DNA from: PHAA01 sp034927445
Lineage (GTDB): Bacteria > Bacillota > Syntrophomonadia > Syntrophomonadales > Syntrophomonadaceae
NCBI GenBank assembly: GCA_034927445.1
Contig: JAYFPZ010000016.1
Span: forward strand, 1 to 64,000
Length of the DNA stretch: 64,000 bases
Direction of reading: 5' to 3'
The notes under the pieces are model-generated. The model searched no databases, was not told the origin of the DNA, and worked only from the letters and a program-made list of their open reading frames with translations. The first letter of the stretch is position 1. Each line of letters starts with the position of its first letter. Both the position numbers and the translations under genes were made by a program. Below are positions 53,126-60,902 of this stretch, one piece after another.

Positions 53126-54091
53126 TTGAAGATCCTTGTTTATGGTGCGGGCGTGATCGGAAGCATTTTTGCCGGGAAACTTGCATTATCAGGATGCGAC
53201 GTTACTGTTTTGGCAAGGAGAAACCGCCTTGCCCAACTGAAGGCCAATGGTCTCGTCCTGGTCCAGCCGGGCACGAACCGGGAAGAAACTGCGCAAGTTG
53301 ATGTAATCGAGGAGTTGTTGCCGGACGCCATCTTTGATTACATATTGGTCGTGATGCAAAGGACGCAGGTGGATTGCGTTTTACCCATACTGTCCCGGAA
53401 TCAATCGAAAAACATGGTATTTGTGGTTAATACGGCGGCAGGCTACGAAGATTGGGCAAGCGCCGTAGGCGCCGACCGGCTCATGCTGGGGTTTCCATCG
53501 GCGGGAGGAGCGCGGATAAACGGGCGGGTGCATTACTTTATAGGCAAGGGGCTTGTGCGCCTCTTTCAGACAACCACTTTTTCAGAGTATAGCGGTCAGA
53601 AGACCGAACGGCTGAAAAACCTAGTAGCCGTGTTTAACCGTGCCGGGATTCCATCCGTTATCAGTGCGAACATGGATATGTGGCAAAAAACGCATGTGGC
53701 AATAGTTACGTGCATCGCCAACGCTCTTTACAAACATAATTCCGACAATTATGCTCTGGCCAAAGCATACGGCGACGTGAGGCTGATGGTATGTGCCATC
53801 AAAGAGGGATTGGCTGTTCTGAATAAACTCGGTATCAAAATCACGCCGGCAAAGCTAAATTATTTCAGGCTCCCTGCTTGTGGCCTTATTTTGGCATTGC
53901 AGGGCATCCTAGGCACAAAATTGGCTGAAACGGCAATGGCAAAGCATACGCTTGCGGCAAGAGACGAGATGGTATGCCTGCAAAAGGAATTTGACATACT
54001 GATTGGGCAAAGCAAAATGAGTACCCCTTTCATCGATAAATTGAAAGAAAATTTGCTGCAAGATACGCATTCGCCGCTATGCGAACTTTAA
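53126..54091 (+). CDS. Ketopantoate reductase-like (PanE/ApbA) protein
   Basis: NAD(P)-dependent reductase-like protein of 321 residues with the Rossmann motif VYGAGVIGSIFAGKLALSGCDVTVLAR at the N terminus and the C-terminal helical region (KAYGDVRLMVCAIKEGLAVLNKLGI). The catalytic-Lys segment of PanE is replaced by WQKTHVAIVTCIANAL, with Lys present, and the conserved N and E are approximate. It belongs to the PanE/ApbA family but the substrate may not be ketopantoate. Start TTG 53126 after AGAAGGTGAAGAACG. It lies downstream of the ABC exporters. Confidence 0.8.
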   Translation: MKILVYGAGVIGSIFAGKLALSGCDVTVLARRNRLAQLKANGLVLVQPGTNREETAQVDVIEELLPDAIFDYILVVMQRTQVDCVLPILSRNQSKNMVFVVNTAAGYEDWASAVGADRLMLGFPSAGGARINGRVHYFIGKGLVRLFQTTTFSEYSGQKTERLKNLVAVFNRAGIPSVISANMDMWQKTHVAIVTCIANALYKHNSDNYALAKAYGDVRLMVCAIKEGLAVLNKLGIKITPAKLNYFRLPACGLILALQGILGTKLAETAMAKHTLAARDEMVCLQKEFDILIGQSKMSTPFIDKLKENLLQDTHSPLCEL

Positions 54092-54120
54092 TTTTCGAGC
54101 CACATTGGCAAGGGGAAAGA

Positions 54121-54292
54121 ATGCATCAAACTATCAAAAGATTTTTTATTGACGGCTTAAATATTGATCCCCAAGTCGCTGATACTAATGCCTGTGCCAT
54201 AGCATGTCATCAGCAATGACTCTATCCAGGCTATGCATGATTTTCTGCGAGATCAACAACCACAGCAGGAGCATCCATCCGGTTCTGCTTGA
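54121..54292 (+). pseudogene. C-terminal remnant of a DtxR/MntR-family regulator
   Basis: The first frame reads HQTIKRFFIDGLNIDPQVA followed by DTNACAIA. A frameshift near 54201 leads to HVISNDSIQAMHDFLRD and a stop at 54290. Joined, it matches the C-terminal half of the intact regulator at 63167 (LLNIDPAIADKDACAIEHVI then SNDSIQAM). The winged-helix half is absent. It seems to have lost two bases at the join (ATAGCATGTC in place of ATAGAACATGTC). Confidence 0.85.
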
Positions 54293-54370
54293 ATTTAAAA
54301 TCAAAAAATATCTAAAGCTTTTTATCTCAGGACCAATCATGGGAAATCATCGGAATAATATCGCTTTTAT

Positions 54371-54386
54371 GTTAGAAATATCTAAC
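54371..54386. promoter_or_regulatory. DtxR/IdeR-type box
   Basis: GTTAG-AAATAT-CTAAC with two perfect half-sites, 74 bases before the DUF3793 gene. Confidence 0.65.
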
Positions 54387-54459
54387 TCATAGAGCCATAA
54401 GTGGAGACGACGTTGATTGTATCCCATGAAATACTCTAAACACAGCAGGTGAAGTAGGC

Positions 54460-55017
54460 GTGAGCAGAATCGATAAATTTCTAATAAACCATTGTGCCCC
54501 TACATTGGCAAGTCTTAAAACAGCAGGTTTGTTCAATTATACTTTTTCGACTGATGACGAGTTGGAGCAGTGTATGCTTGCAAGCAATCGTCAACTGAAT
54601 GATAAAGGGGTCTTTCTTGAAGCATTGCGTGTAGGAGATTCCCGAGCCTTGATTTTAGTATATCGGAAATCAAAACTGAAAGAGGACCTGCAAAAAAGCG
54701 GAGTAGCAGAATTTCTGCTTGCATATGGATATCAAAGTAATTCGGTCGAACATTGTATAAAGCATCTAAAGCACCGATTCGCCCCCGGAGAGGAATTTCC
54801 TCATGAAATCGGCGTCTTTCTGGGCTACCCCTTAGCAGACGTGACAGGATTCATTGAAAATGGCGGACAGAACAGCAAATGCACAGGCTGCTGGAAAGTC
54901 TATGGCAATGACTATGAAGCGATGAAGCTGTTCGCTAAATACAAGAAGTGCAGAAACATATATCAGAAATTATTTTCATGTGGCAAGTCTGTTTCGCAGC
55001 TGACGGTAGCTGCTTAA
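54460..55017 (+). CDS. DUF3793 family protein
   Basis: Soluble protein of 185 residues. The pattern HCAPTLASLKTAGLFNY, then RKSKLKEDL, FPHEIGVFLGYPLADVTGFI and CTGCWKVY is that of DUF3793, which in anaerobic Firmicutes typically precedes a flavodoxin gene. The same arrangement is present here, but the flavodoxin is broken. The C(x)n CTGCW and YKKCRNIY cysteines may bind a metal. Start GTG 54460 after GCAGGTGAAGTAG. Function unknown; the box upstream links it to iron. Confidence 0.88.
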   Translation: MSRIDKFLINHCAPTLASLKTAGLFNYTFSTDDELEQCMLASNRQLNDKGVFLEALRVGDSRALILVYRKSKLKEDLQKSGVAEFLLAYGYQSNSVEHCIKHLKHRFAPGEEFPHEIGVFLGYPLADVTGFIENGGQNSKCTGCWKVYGNDYEAMKLFAKYKKCRNIYQKLFSCGKSVSQLTVAA

Positions 55018-55050
55018 CCGATAATTATGCAAAGGAAAGAGGTATTTTTT

Positions 55051-55230
55051 ATGAGTAAAATCGCGGTTTACTGGCGCAGAACTGGCAACACTGAGGAGAT
55101 GTCGGCTCTGGTCGCGGAAGGCGCGAGAACGGCAGGCGCTGAGGTCACGATATATACAGCGTCCGAGTTTTCTGCCGATTTAATGGATGCTTATGACGCG
55201 GTTGCGTTTGGTTGCCCGTCCATTGGGGAG
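55051..55230 (+). pseudogene. Truncated flavodoxin gene
   Basis: ATG 55051 opens SKIAVYWRRTGNTEEMSALV and continues to VAFGCPSIGE, the first 60 residues of a short flavodoxin like the intact one at 60903. After about 55230 the reading frame is the antisense of the ATC-hydrolase gene (stop at 55239), so the 3' half is lost. The FMN phosphate loop reads WRRTGNTEE, while the intact copy has WSGTGNTEM. It can be translated to 55347 but would not fold as flavodoxin. Confidence 0.85.
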
Positions 55231-55238
55231 ATTTCACA

Positions 55239-55901
55239 TTATTTTCTGTCTTCGAATCCCTTTTCCGGTTCCCATGAGCAAGATCCCGTCATCTCATACC
55301 GGCAGTTGCAGCAAGCATTGCCGTCACCGAGCGTTTGGGTCCGGTAAAACCCGCAGCCCATATAGTGGGAAACCAGATAGTCGATCCGGCAGACTCCCGG
55401 AAACAAATCTGAAGCGTCAAACTTTTCGCATAACTTTTTCATGCCGCATTCGTAAATATCGATCTCGAAGGCATTGGCGTCGATCTCCCGGAATCGGGTT
55501 TTGTAATCATATTCAGGTAAGGTATTTTGAGCCGACTTCATGGCGTGCTGGGGTGCTTTCTTTCTGAATCCTCCAAGATATACTTTCGCACCGTAGCGTG
55601 TCAGCAACCATGATGGAATGAGCCGGAGCATGTTTTCGTTTATTTTCCATATCAATTCGACTGCGCAGGCTTGGTCCAGCCCCATGGTCCGGAATGCCTT
55701 ATACCAGGCTATGTACGCGGGGGTAAAGGCATAGTTGAATTTGAATATGCTGTCACCTATATCGGGCACCTGCGGAAGGATCGCCCGATATTCCCATTTT
55801 GCTTTCGCTTTGAAATTCTTATAAAATGACCGGCCGTAGCGTCTGATGATGTCATCTCTGGCTGCTTTTGAACCTATGAAGAAAATAACGGCGCTTGTCA
55901 T
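55239..55901 (-). CDS. L-2-amino-thiazoline-4-carboxylate hydrolase-family protein
   Basis: The product (220 residues) carries the ATC-hydrolase family pattern: CRIDYLVSHYMGCGFYRTQTLGDGNACCNCRYEMTG at the C terminus, with the helical N-terminal region. In Pseudomonas this enzyme opens the thiazoline ring on the way to cysteine; most clostridial members have no assigned substrate. ATG 55901 overlaps the stop of the alpha/beta hydrolase gene (ATGA). Last gene of a three-gene tetR-hydrolase-hydrolase operon. Its stop lies within ten bases of the broken flavodoxin. Confidence 0.85.
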   Translation of the reverse strand: MTSAVIFFIGSKAARDDIIRRYGRSFYKNFKAKAKWEYRAILPQVPDIGDSIFKFNYAFTPAYIAWYKAFRTMGLDQACAVELIWKINENMLRLIPSWLLTRYGAKVYLGGFRKKAPQHAMKSAQNTLPEYDYKTRFREIDANAFEIDIYECGMKKLCEKFDASDLFPGVCRIDYLVSHYMGCGFYRTQTLGDGNACCNCRYEMTGSCSWEPEKGFEDRK

Positions 55902-57058
55902 TCCTTTCCCCCTATGGAATCTATCCAATCAGTGATTGTATGAAGTGCCAAACACAGGTTTCCGATATTGCAGTGGTTTTCGGCATGTTCTTGCCTGGTA
56001 AAAATCCGGAATGTCAATGAGCGCACATTGGATAATTCATCAATTTCCGCTTTGTACATCTGCAATGGGATAAAGTGATCTTCCGCCGCGCCCAGCAGCA
56101 GCACATCCTGTGTGATATGCGAGCTGATATCCTGCAAACGATAATTTCTGGCTTCCGTCAGAAACTCAAAGGGCGTTTTCTTCTCAAACACGTGCATGCC
56201 ATGCTGGATTCCCCATGCGACGCGTGGCTCTTTGCGCATGACCCTGCCGACGAACCCGTCAACTAAGCTTTCTGCCCGTATATCCAGCAGCTTCACAATC
56301 ATTTTCCTTAGCGGCGCCGGTCGGTCGGCAAGCAGAACCTCGAAAAAATCGGACATGACGCTCCAGGCAACGATCCGGGCGATCCTACCGTCCACGGCCG
56401 CCCGCAAAGCCAGCAGCGCCCCTAGGGAAATGCCAATTAAGGTCGTGTCCTTCAAATCAAAATAATCCAGCAGTGCGCCGACAGGCTTATGCCAGTCGTA
56501 GGTAAAAGGCATGTGATGCTTATGGATGCACTCGCCCTGGCCTGGCCCTTCAAACAGGTAAACCGAATATCCCTGCTGCTTTATATAAATAAGGGCCGGA
56601 AAAAATTCTTCCATATACGAGTCAAAACCGCCGTGAAGAATCACAGCCCCTTTGCTTTTTTGCTCTGGCTCCGTATGTATCACCGGAAGAGAACCATCTT
56701 CAAACGGTATATCTAGGCGGAGCAGACGATTCTCTTTGATCGCCGCATCGTTCAACCCGTAAAACAACGATTTATATTCCCGGTACAGCTTCTCTTTGTC
56801 CGGATCGCTCTCCTTCATAAAGAACTCTGCAGTCCGTATATACGCCAGGGCATTGCGTTCACGATTTTCATGGATGGCTTTCTCAGCCAGCAGGCGCATT
56901 TCGTTTATAAAGGATTGTCTGTCCGTAATGCGGCCAGACGCCTCGCTAATATCCCTCAGCGAACCGTTGGACAACATGACGGCGCGATTGAGCTGATAAT
57001 TGAAATTCGGGTCGCCGTGCAGCTCGTATGTACCAATCGAAAACTCCACCTTATTCAT
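55898..57058 (-). CDS. Alpha/beta hydrolase
   Basis: Hydrolase of 386 residues with an N-terminal helical region (about 1-140) and an alpha/beta fold. The oxyanion loop is VILHGGFDSY, the nucleophile elbow GISLGALLALR near residue 225, and the likely Asp and His lie in AAEDHFIP and QEHAENHC. The layout is like FrsA-type esterases. The start is uncertain: ATG 57058 directly abuts GGGAG, and GTG 57049 is spaced better; both overlap or abut the tetR stop. Substrate unknown, but the neighbour is an amidohydrolase-type protein. Confidence 0.85.
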   Translation of the reverse strand: MNKVEFSIGTYELHGDPNFNYQLNRAVMLSNGSLRDISEASGRITDRQSFINEMRLLAEKAIHENRERNALAYIRTAEFFMKESDPDKEKLYREYKSLFYGLNDAAIKENRLLRLDIPFEDGSLPVIHTEPEQKSKGAVILHGGFDSYMEEFFPALIYIKQQGYSVYLFEGPGQGECIHKHHMPFTYDWHKPVGALLDYFDLKDTTLIGISLGALLALRAAVDGRIARIVAWSVMSDFFEVLLADRPAPLRKMIVKLLDIRAESLVDGFVGRVMRKEPRVAWGIQHGMHVFEKKTPFEFLTEARNYRLQDISSHITQDVLLLGAAEDHFIPLQMYKAEIDELSNVRSLTFRIFTRQEHAENHCNIGNLCLALHTITDWIDSIGGKE

Positions 57059-57641
57059 CTCCCTGCAAAGGCATGTCAGCACCGAGCACGGATAAAAGCA
57101 TTTTTTCCGTGCTCTTCTTGTTTTCTTCATTGAGTTCCATGGAGGAATGCAAAACCCCAGAAAGGCCGTGCAAAACAAAACTTGCCGTCAAAGCGGGACT
57201 GAACGCATGGAATAATCCCGCGCGATTTCCTTGCTCGATCAGATCTTGCATGGCAGGCTGTAATCTTTTCAGCGCTTTGTCCATCAGGATATGATGCTGG
57301 GGAGATTGCAGCGCGTCTTCCCGCATAAACGGAGCCATGTGCTCCATGTGTTTCCAAAACTCAACGAGTCCGCAGCGTACTCGTTGGGCGATACTGAAGC
57401 TTTCGGCCGATATAACTTCAAGGATACCGCCGATGTTTCCGATAATATAACTGTTCAGGGCTTCTTCAATATACTCTTCCTTTGATTTAAAGTAGTAATA
57501 AAACAGACCCGTTGCAACCCCGGCTTGTTTGACGACATCCTTAATGGAGAAGCCCACGCTTCCATGCTTCATAAATAATTCAAGGCCAATACCGAGTAAT
57601 TCCTGCCGCCGTTCATCCGGTGATTTTACTGTTCTGGACAT
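57051..57641 (-). CDS. TetR/AcrR-family repressor
   Basis: TetR-type regulator of 196 residues. The helix-turn-helix is at about residues 12-58 (LLGIGLELFMKHGSVGFSIKDVVKQAGVATGLFYYYFKSKEEYI). ATG 57641 (minus) follows GAGGTGAAGTC. It is the first gene of the operon and two matched palindromes lie just upstream, so it very probably represses its own operon. The ligand would be related to the substrate of the two hydrolases. Confidence 0.9.
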   Translation of the reverse strand: MSRTVKSPDERRQELLGIGLELFMKHGSVGFSIKDVVKQAGVATGLFYYYFKSKEEYIEEALNSYIIGNIGGILEVISAESFSIAQRVRCGLVEFWKHMEHMAPFMREDALQSPQHHILMDKALKRLQPAMQDLIEQGNRAGLFHAFSPALTASFVLHGLSGVLHSSMELNEENKKSTEKMLLSVLGADMPLQGDE

Positions 57642-57653
57642 GACTTCACCTCT

Positions 57654-57703
57654 ATGACTGAATATCATTCAGTCATAGCATACAACACTGAACCATGTTC
57701 AGT
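57654..57703 (-). promoter_or_regulatory. Tandem TetR operators
   Basis: Operator 1, 57654-57676: ATGACTGAAT-ATC-ATTCAGTCAT, perfect 10-bp arms. Operator 2, 57687-57703: ACTGAAC-CAT-GTTCAGT, perfect 7-bp arms with the same ACTGAA core. Centres are 30 bases apart, three helical turns. They lie 13 bases upstream of the tetR start codon. Confidence 0.8.
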
Positions 57704-57948
57704 CAAGCGCTACTTTTTATATTCTATCAACATGATGGAGATGTTCCTGGACTCCTGTGTAGGAAGGGATACTGGGCTTACAGCCATGCCTTTGCTTCGA
57801 TAGCTTTTGACTTGGCGGAGAAGTCGAGCCATCTCCAATCTATGTCCCGCTGCCTTGCCCATTATAGGGGCTGCTCCTACTCGACAAAATAAAGCATATG
57901 TGTCATAATATAAACGGTTGCTTATATGTTGATTGGAGGCCCTATCTG
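57704..57948. other. Unassigned segment upstream of the ArsR gene
   Basis: A minus-strand open stretch reads RLEMARLLRQVKSYRSKGMA and SLPTQESRNISI with no ribosome site. Its composition (basic, then Ser/Thr/Pro) looks like the edge of a mobile element, but I cannot name it. Confidence 0.3.
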
Positions 57949-58317
57949 ATGTCAAGCCTACGGGAAGATGATGCTCTTTCTAGCTGTACCGTTATCCATG
58001 AGGACATATTGAATAAAGTGCGCGGTGAAATGACAGATGACGGGTATCTTTTCAAAATTGCGGAACTTTTTAAGACGCTTGATGATCCCACCCGCCTGAA
58101 AATTGTTAACGCGATTATGCTATCCGAGATATGCGTGTGTGATATTGCCGCATTGCTGAACATGAAGCAGCCTGCGATCTCCCACCATTTAAAGGTGCTT
58201 CGGCAAGCGAACCTGATTAAATACCGGCGGGAAGGAAAGATTGTCTATTATTCGCTGGATGATGAGCATATTGAACTGCTATTCCGTCAAGGTTTGGCTC
58301 ATGTAAGGGCAGAATGA
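57949..58317 (+). CDS. ArsR/SmtB-family metal sensor (CadC-like)
   Basis: Regulator of 122 residues. The winged helix includes ICVCDIAALLNMKQPAISHHLKVLRQANLIKYRREGKIVYYSLDDEHI. Candidate metal ligands of the CadC type are the ELCVCD-like SEICVCD cysteines and a cysteine in the N-terminal arm (SSCTVIHEDIL). The C-terminal DDEHIELLFRQGLAH could supply the alpha-5 site. ATG 57949 follows TTGGAGGCCC. Unlike most such genes it has no P-type ATPase or efflux gene next to it. Confidence 0.88.
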   Translation: MSSLREDDALSSCTVIHEDILNKVRGEMTDDGYLFKIAELFKTLDDPTRLKIVNAIMLSEICVCDIAALLNMKQPAISHHLKVLRQANLIKYRREGKIVYYSLDDEHIELLFRQGLAHVRAE

Positions 58318-58392
58318 ACATGAGCACAAATATATGTAATTTCCTAATTTACGGGTAATAAGAAGCTTAGCTCGGCAAAGTTGTACCCAACG

Positions 58393-58408
58393 GTTAGTTG
58401 AGGCTAAC
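58393..58408. promoter_or_regulatory. DtxR/IdeR-type box
   Basis: GTTAG-TTGAGG-CTAAC, two perfect half-sites, 45 bases before the MocR-like gene. Confidence 0.6.
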
Positions 58409-58452
58409 TTATATCATTCTATAAAACGCATTTAGAAAGGGGGAGGCATATA

Positions 58453-59889
58453 GTGATAATAGACGAGAATAGTAAAGTACCGCTATATAGCCAATTGTAT
58501 GAACAGATTAAAGCGGATATATTGAGCGGCAGCATAAAACCGGGGACCAAGCTCAAATCAAGCCGGGCAGTGTCCGCAGAACTTCATATCAGCAGGAATA
58601 CGGTTGAATTGGCTTACGATCAGCTGTTCGCTGAGGGCTTTATCACCAGCAAACCGCGCATAGGTTACTATGTGGAAGTTTTGCATATGGAGAAATTTCA
58701 GGAATGTGAAGCGGCTATTTGTGTGGAAGACACCGTAAAGCCAGATCAAAATATTGTTTATGATTTCCGGCGCGGCAATCTTCTTCTCTCCGAGCTTCCC
58801 TGCAACCAATGGCAAAGGTTGATCAACCGGTGCTTTCATGAGAATAGAGAAGATTTAGCCCAACAAAAATCAGTTTTCGGTGAAATAGGACTTCGCACCG
58901 AGATACAAAAATATATTCATAATTACCGCAACGTGAACTGTAGGGCTGAACAGATTGTTGTTACAACCGGCACGCAATTTTGTCTGGACCTTGTCTGCCA
59001 ACTTTTGAAATCCATGAATAAGGGACTGGGCGTTGCCATGGAGGAACCGGGTTATGACCAGTCGCGCATTACTTTCCAGAATAATGGCTTGCATATATAC
59101 CCCATGGAGCTTGACCGGCACGGAGCGGTTGCCCAATCATTGACAGCAACAAATGTTATAGCGGCATATATCACCCCCTCCCATCAATTCCCCACGGGGG
59201 TTGTTATGCCCATCTCCAGACGGACCGAGTTTGTGGAATGGGCCAGACAAAGGGATGCCTTTATCATTGAGGATGATTATAACTGCCATTTTCAGCATGA
59301 TCTCAGGCCGATCTCCTCACTTCAATCCCTGTGTACAGACCGGGTTTTCTACATAGGCAGTTTCTCCGAGATATTATTTCCGTGTATCAGCGTTTCGTAT
59401 GTGGTTATACCGGAAAATCTGCTGGATAGATTGCATGGATGGTTTGACAACCATACTCCCTTCGTGCTGTTTCTTACCCAAAAACCATTGGAGTTGTTTA
59501 TAAAGGAGGGCCATTGGGAAAGCCATTTGAGAAAAATGAGAAAAAACCAGAAAGCGAAATGCGAGGCACTTGTAAGTGTGCTTAAAAATAAATTCGGAGA
59601 AAGTATACATATTTCGGGCTTTCATGCCGGGCTGCATCTGCTGGTTCAGGCCCAGTGGCCCGTAAAAGAGGATGAGCTGGTCCGCCGAGCCTATCAAGCC
59701 GGCGCAGGTGTATATCCGACCTCCCGGTATTGGAGCCGCCCTGAAAACGACGAAAATGGGACGGTGCTGCTAAACTACGGAGGAATAGCGCTGGCGGACA
59801 TCCCGGATGCGGTCGAGCTTCTTTATAAAGCGTGGTATGAAGATAAGTCTGGAGCTATGGAGAACTTTAAGACAGTTCTTTTGCCTTGA
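58453..59889 (+). CDS. MocR/GntR-type regulator lacking the PLP lysine
   Basis: The product (478 residues) joins a GntR winged helix (residues 1-75, LYEQIKADILSGSIKPGTKLKSSRAVSAELHISRNTV) to an aminotransferase class I-like domain. The IEDDYNCHF segment that binds the PLP ring is present. The Schiff-base lysine motif, normally GSFSK, reads GSFSE, with Glu at residue 306 (GAG at 59368-59370), so PLP cannot be bound covalently. It may sense another ligand or be inactive. Start GTG 58453 after GGGGGAGGC. An iron-type box lies upstream. Confidence 0.88.
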   Translation: MIIDENSKVPLYSQLYEQIKADILSGSIKPGTKLKSSRAVSAELHISRNTVELAYDQLFAEGFITSKPRIGYYVEVLHMEKFQECEAAICVEDTVKPDQNIVYDFRRGNLLLSELPCNQWQRLINRCFHENREDLAQQKSVFGEIGLRTEIQKYIHNYRNVNCRAEQIVVTTGTQFCLDLVCQLLKSMNKGLGVAMEEPGYDQSRITFQNNGLHIYPMELDRHGAVAQSLTATNVIAAYITPSHQFPTGVVMPISRRTEFVEWARQRDAFIIEDDYNCHFQHDLRPISSLQSLCTDRVFYIGSFSEILFPCISVSYVVIPENLLDRLHGWFDNHTPFVLFLTQKPLELFIKEGHWESHLRKMRKNQKAKCEALVSVLKNKFGESIHISGFHAGLHLLVQAQWPVKEDELVRRAYQAGAGVYPTSRYWSRPENDENGTVLLNYGGIALADIPDAVELLYKAWYEDKSGAMENFKTVLLP

Positions 59890-59905
59890 GTTAGACGATT
59901 CTAAA
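59890..59905. promoter_or_regulatory. Possible DtxR-type box
   Basis: GTTAG-ACGATT-CTAAA, one mismatch to GTTAGN6CTAAC, directly after the MocR stop codon. Confidence 0.4.
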
Positions 59906-59933
59906 ATGTGTTTATGGCAGGAGCGGGATCAGC

Positions 59934-60044
59934 ATGATGACTGCTTTGACCAGCGTTTTAGGTCTTTTGGTTCCCACCCTGCTCATCGGCGGATGCGAAA
60001 TGGCTACCAGTAAATTCAGCTCAAAATTTTCCCTATGCAATTAA
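59934..60044 (+). CDS. Mini-ORF with lipoprotein-like N terminus, possible remnant
   Basis: ATG 59934 after GCAGGAGCGGG gives 36 residues: MMTALTSVLGLLVPTLLIGGC then EMATSKFSSKF. The LIGGC sequence resembles a lipobox. It may be the start of a deleted metal-binding lipoprotein or a chance frame. Confidence 0.25.
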   Translation: MMTALTSVLGLLVPTLLIGGCEMATSKFSSKFSLCN

Positions 60045-60128
60045 GGGATACTGAAAGTTAGGTAAGGCTTGTCATTTGATCAGCCTATAGTCTGGATAGA
60101 AAAATATGCACGGAACGGAGGATAAACC

Positions 60129-60548
60129 GTGAAAGGTCTATCGATCTCTATGAAACGTTATATCAAGGCCATTTACGAGCTTGCGGGTAATGGCATGGGC
60201 GTGCGTATCTCCGATATTGCGGCCAAGGTAGGGGTTACAAGAGCAAGTGCTTGTCTAGCCATGAAAACTCTGCAAAAGAAAGAATTGGTGTATCGGGATG
60301 CTGACAGCCTGGTTTTTCTTACCAAAGAAGGTGAATATCAGGCAATTTTGGCTTTAGACAAGGTTGCAATCATACGGAATTTTTTGCATGATATGCTGCA
60401 TATAAAGTATGAAATCGCACATACCGAGGCCTGTGCGATAGAATCTGTCATCAGCGCTGAAACCTTCTGCTCTTTATGCCGCTTCACCAGGCGAAAATGT
60501 ATAGGAGGATGCTATGTGAAAACGGTATCGCCCCCCCGCGAAGGGTAA
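60129..60548 (+). CDS. DtxR/MntR-family regulator, divergent
   Basis: The product (139 residues) has an N-terminal DtxR-type winged helix (MKRYIKAIYELAGNGMGVRISDIAAKVGVTRASACLAMKTL) and a dimerisation/metal segment that keeps TEACAIESVIS, as in the regulator at 63167 (KDACAIEHVIS). It ends with an unusual Cys-rich tail (FCSLCRFTRRKCIGGC). Start GTG 60129 after ACGGAGGATAAACC. It is a candidate binder of the GTTAGN6CTAAC boxes nearby. Confidence 0.85.
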   Translation: MKGLSISMKRYIKAIYELAGNGMGVRISDIAAKVGVTRASACLAMKTLQKKELVYRDADSLVFLTKEGEYQAILALDKVAIIRNFLHDMLHIKYEIAHTEACAIESVISAETFCSLCRFTRRKCIGGCYVKTVSPPREG

Positions 60549-60623
60549 AAATCTATTTTTCAAGCGGGATAGTGAGTGAAAGGGAAAGGAACTAGATTCA
60601 TATAGCTGCCAGGTCATTATGCC

Positions 60624-60668
60624 TTGACAAAAAGAAACCATAATGGTAACTTGTTAGAAAAGGTTAAC
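60624..60668 (+). promoter_or_regulatory. Promoter overlapped by a DtxR-type box
   Basis: TTGACA near 60624 and TAACTT 17 bases later form a possible promoter. GTTAG-AAAAGG-TTAAC (60653-60668), one mismatch to the box consensus, lies over its start region. Confidence 0.4.
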
Positions 60669-60699
60669 TCTCTGGGGGAATATTTTTTTTATTAAAAAA

Positions 60700-60715
60700 G
60701 TTAGAATATTCTAAC
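60700..60715. promoter_or_regulatory. DtxR/IdeR-type box, perfect palindrome
   Basis: GTTAGAATATTCTAAC is a perfect 16-bp palindrome, about 190 bases upstream of the flavodoxin gene. Confidence 0.7.
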
Positions 60716-60902
60716 TACTGCTTGAAGACTGGCAAGACACCGTAAACAGGCAGAATTCGACGAACAGTATATGTCCGGCGGCGCTATTTTATTTGACAGA
60801 TAGGGGAGAGGAAAAAACTAAAGATTTATCGAAGCAATAGCGCGCTTAATGCGGGCAGACAAAAGTTGACCATAATATATAAACATTTGAGGAGCGATTG
60901 TA

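Noticed and set aside
57704..57955. Minus-strand frame of about 80 codons before the ArsR gene as a real gene or group II intron part
   Set aside because: No ribosome site and no reverse transcriptase or intron motifs could be recognised; it is kept only as an unassigned segment.
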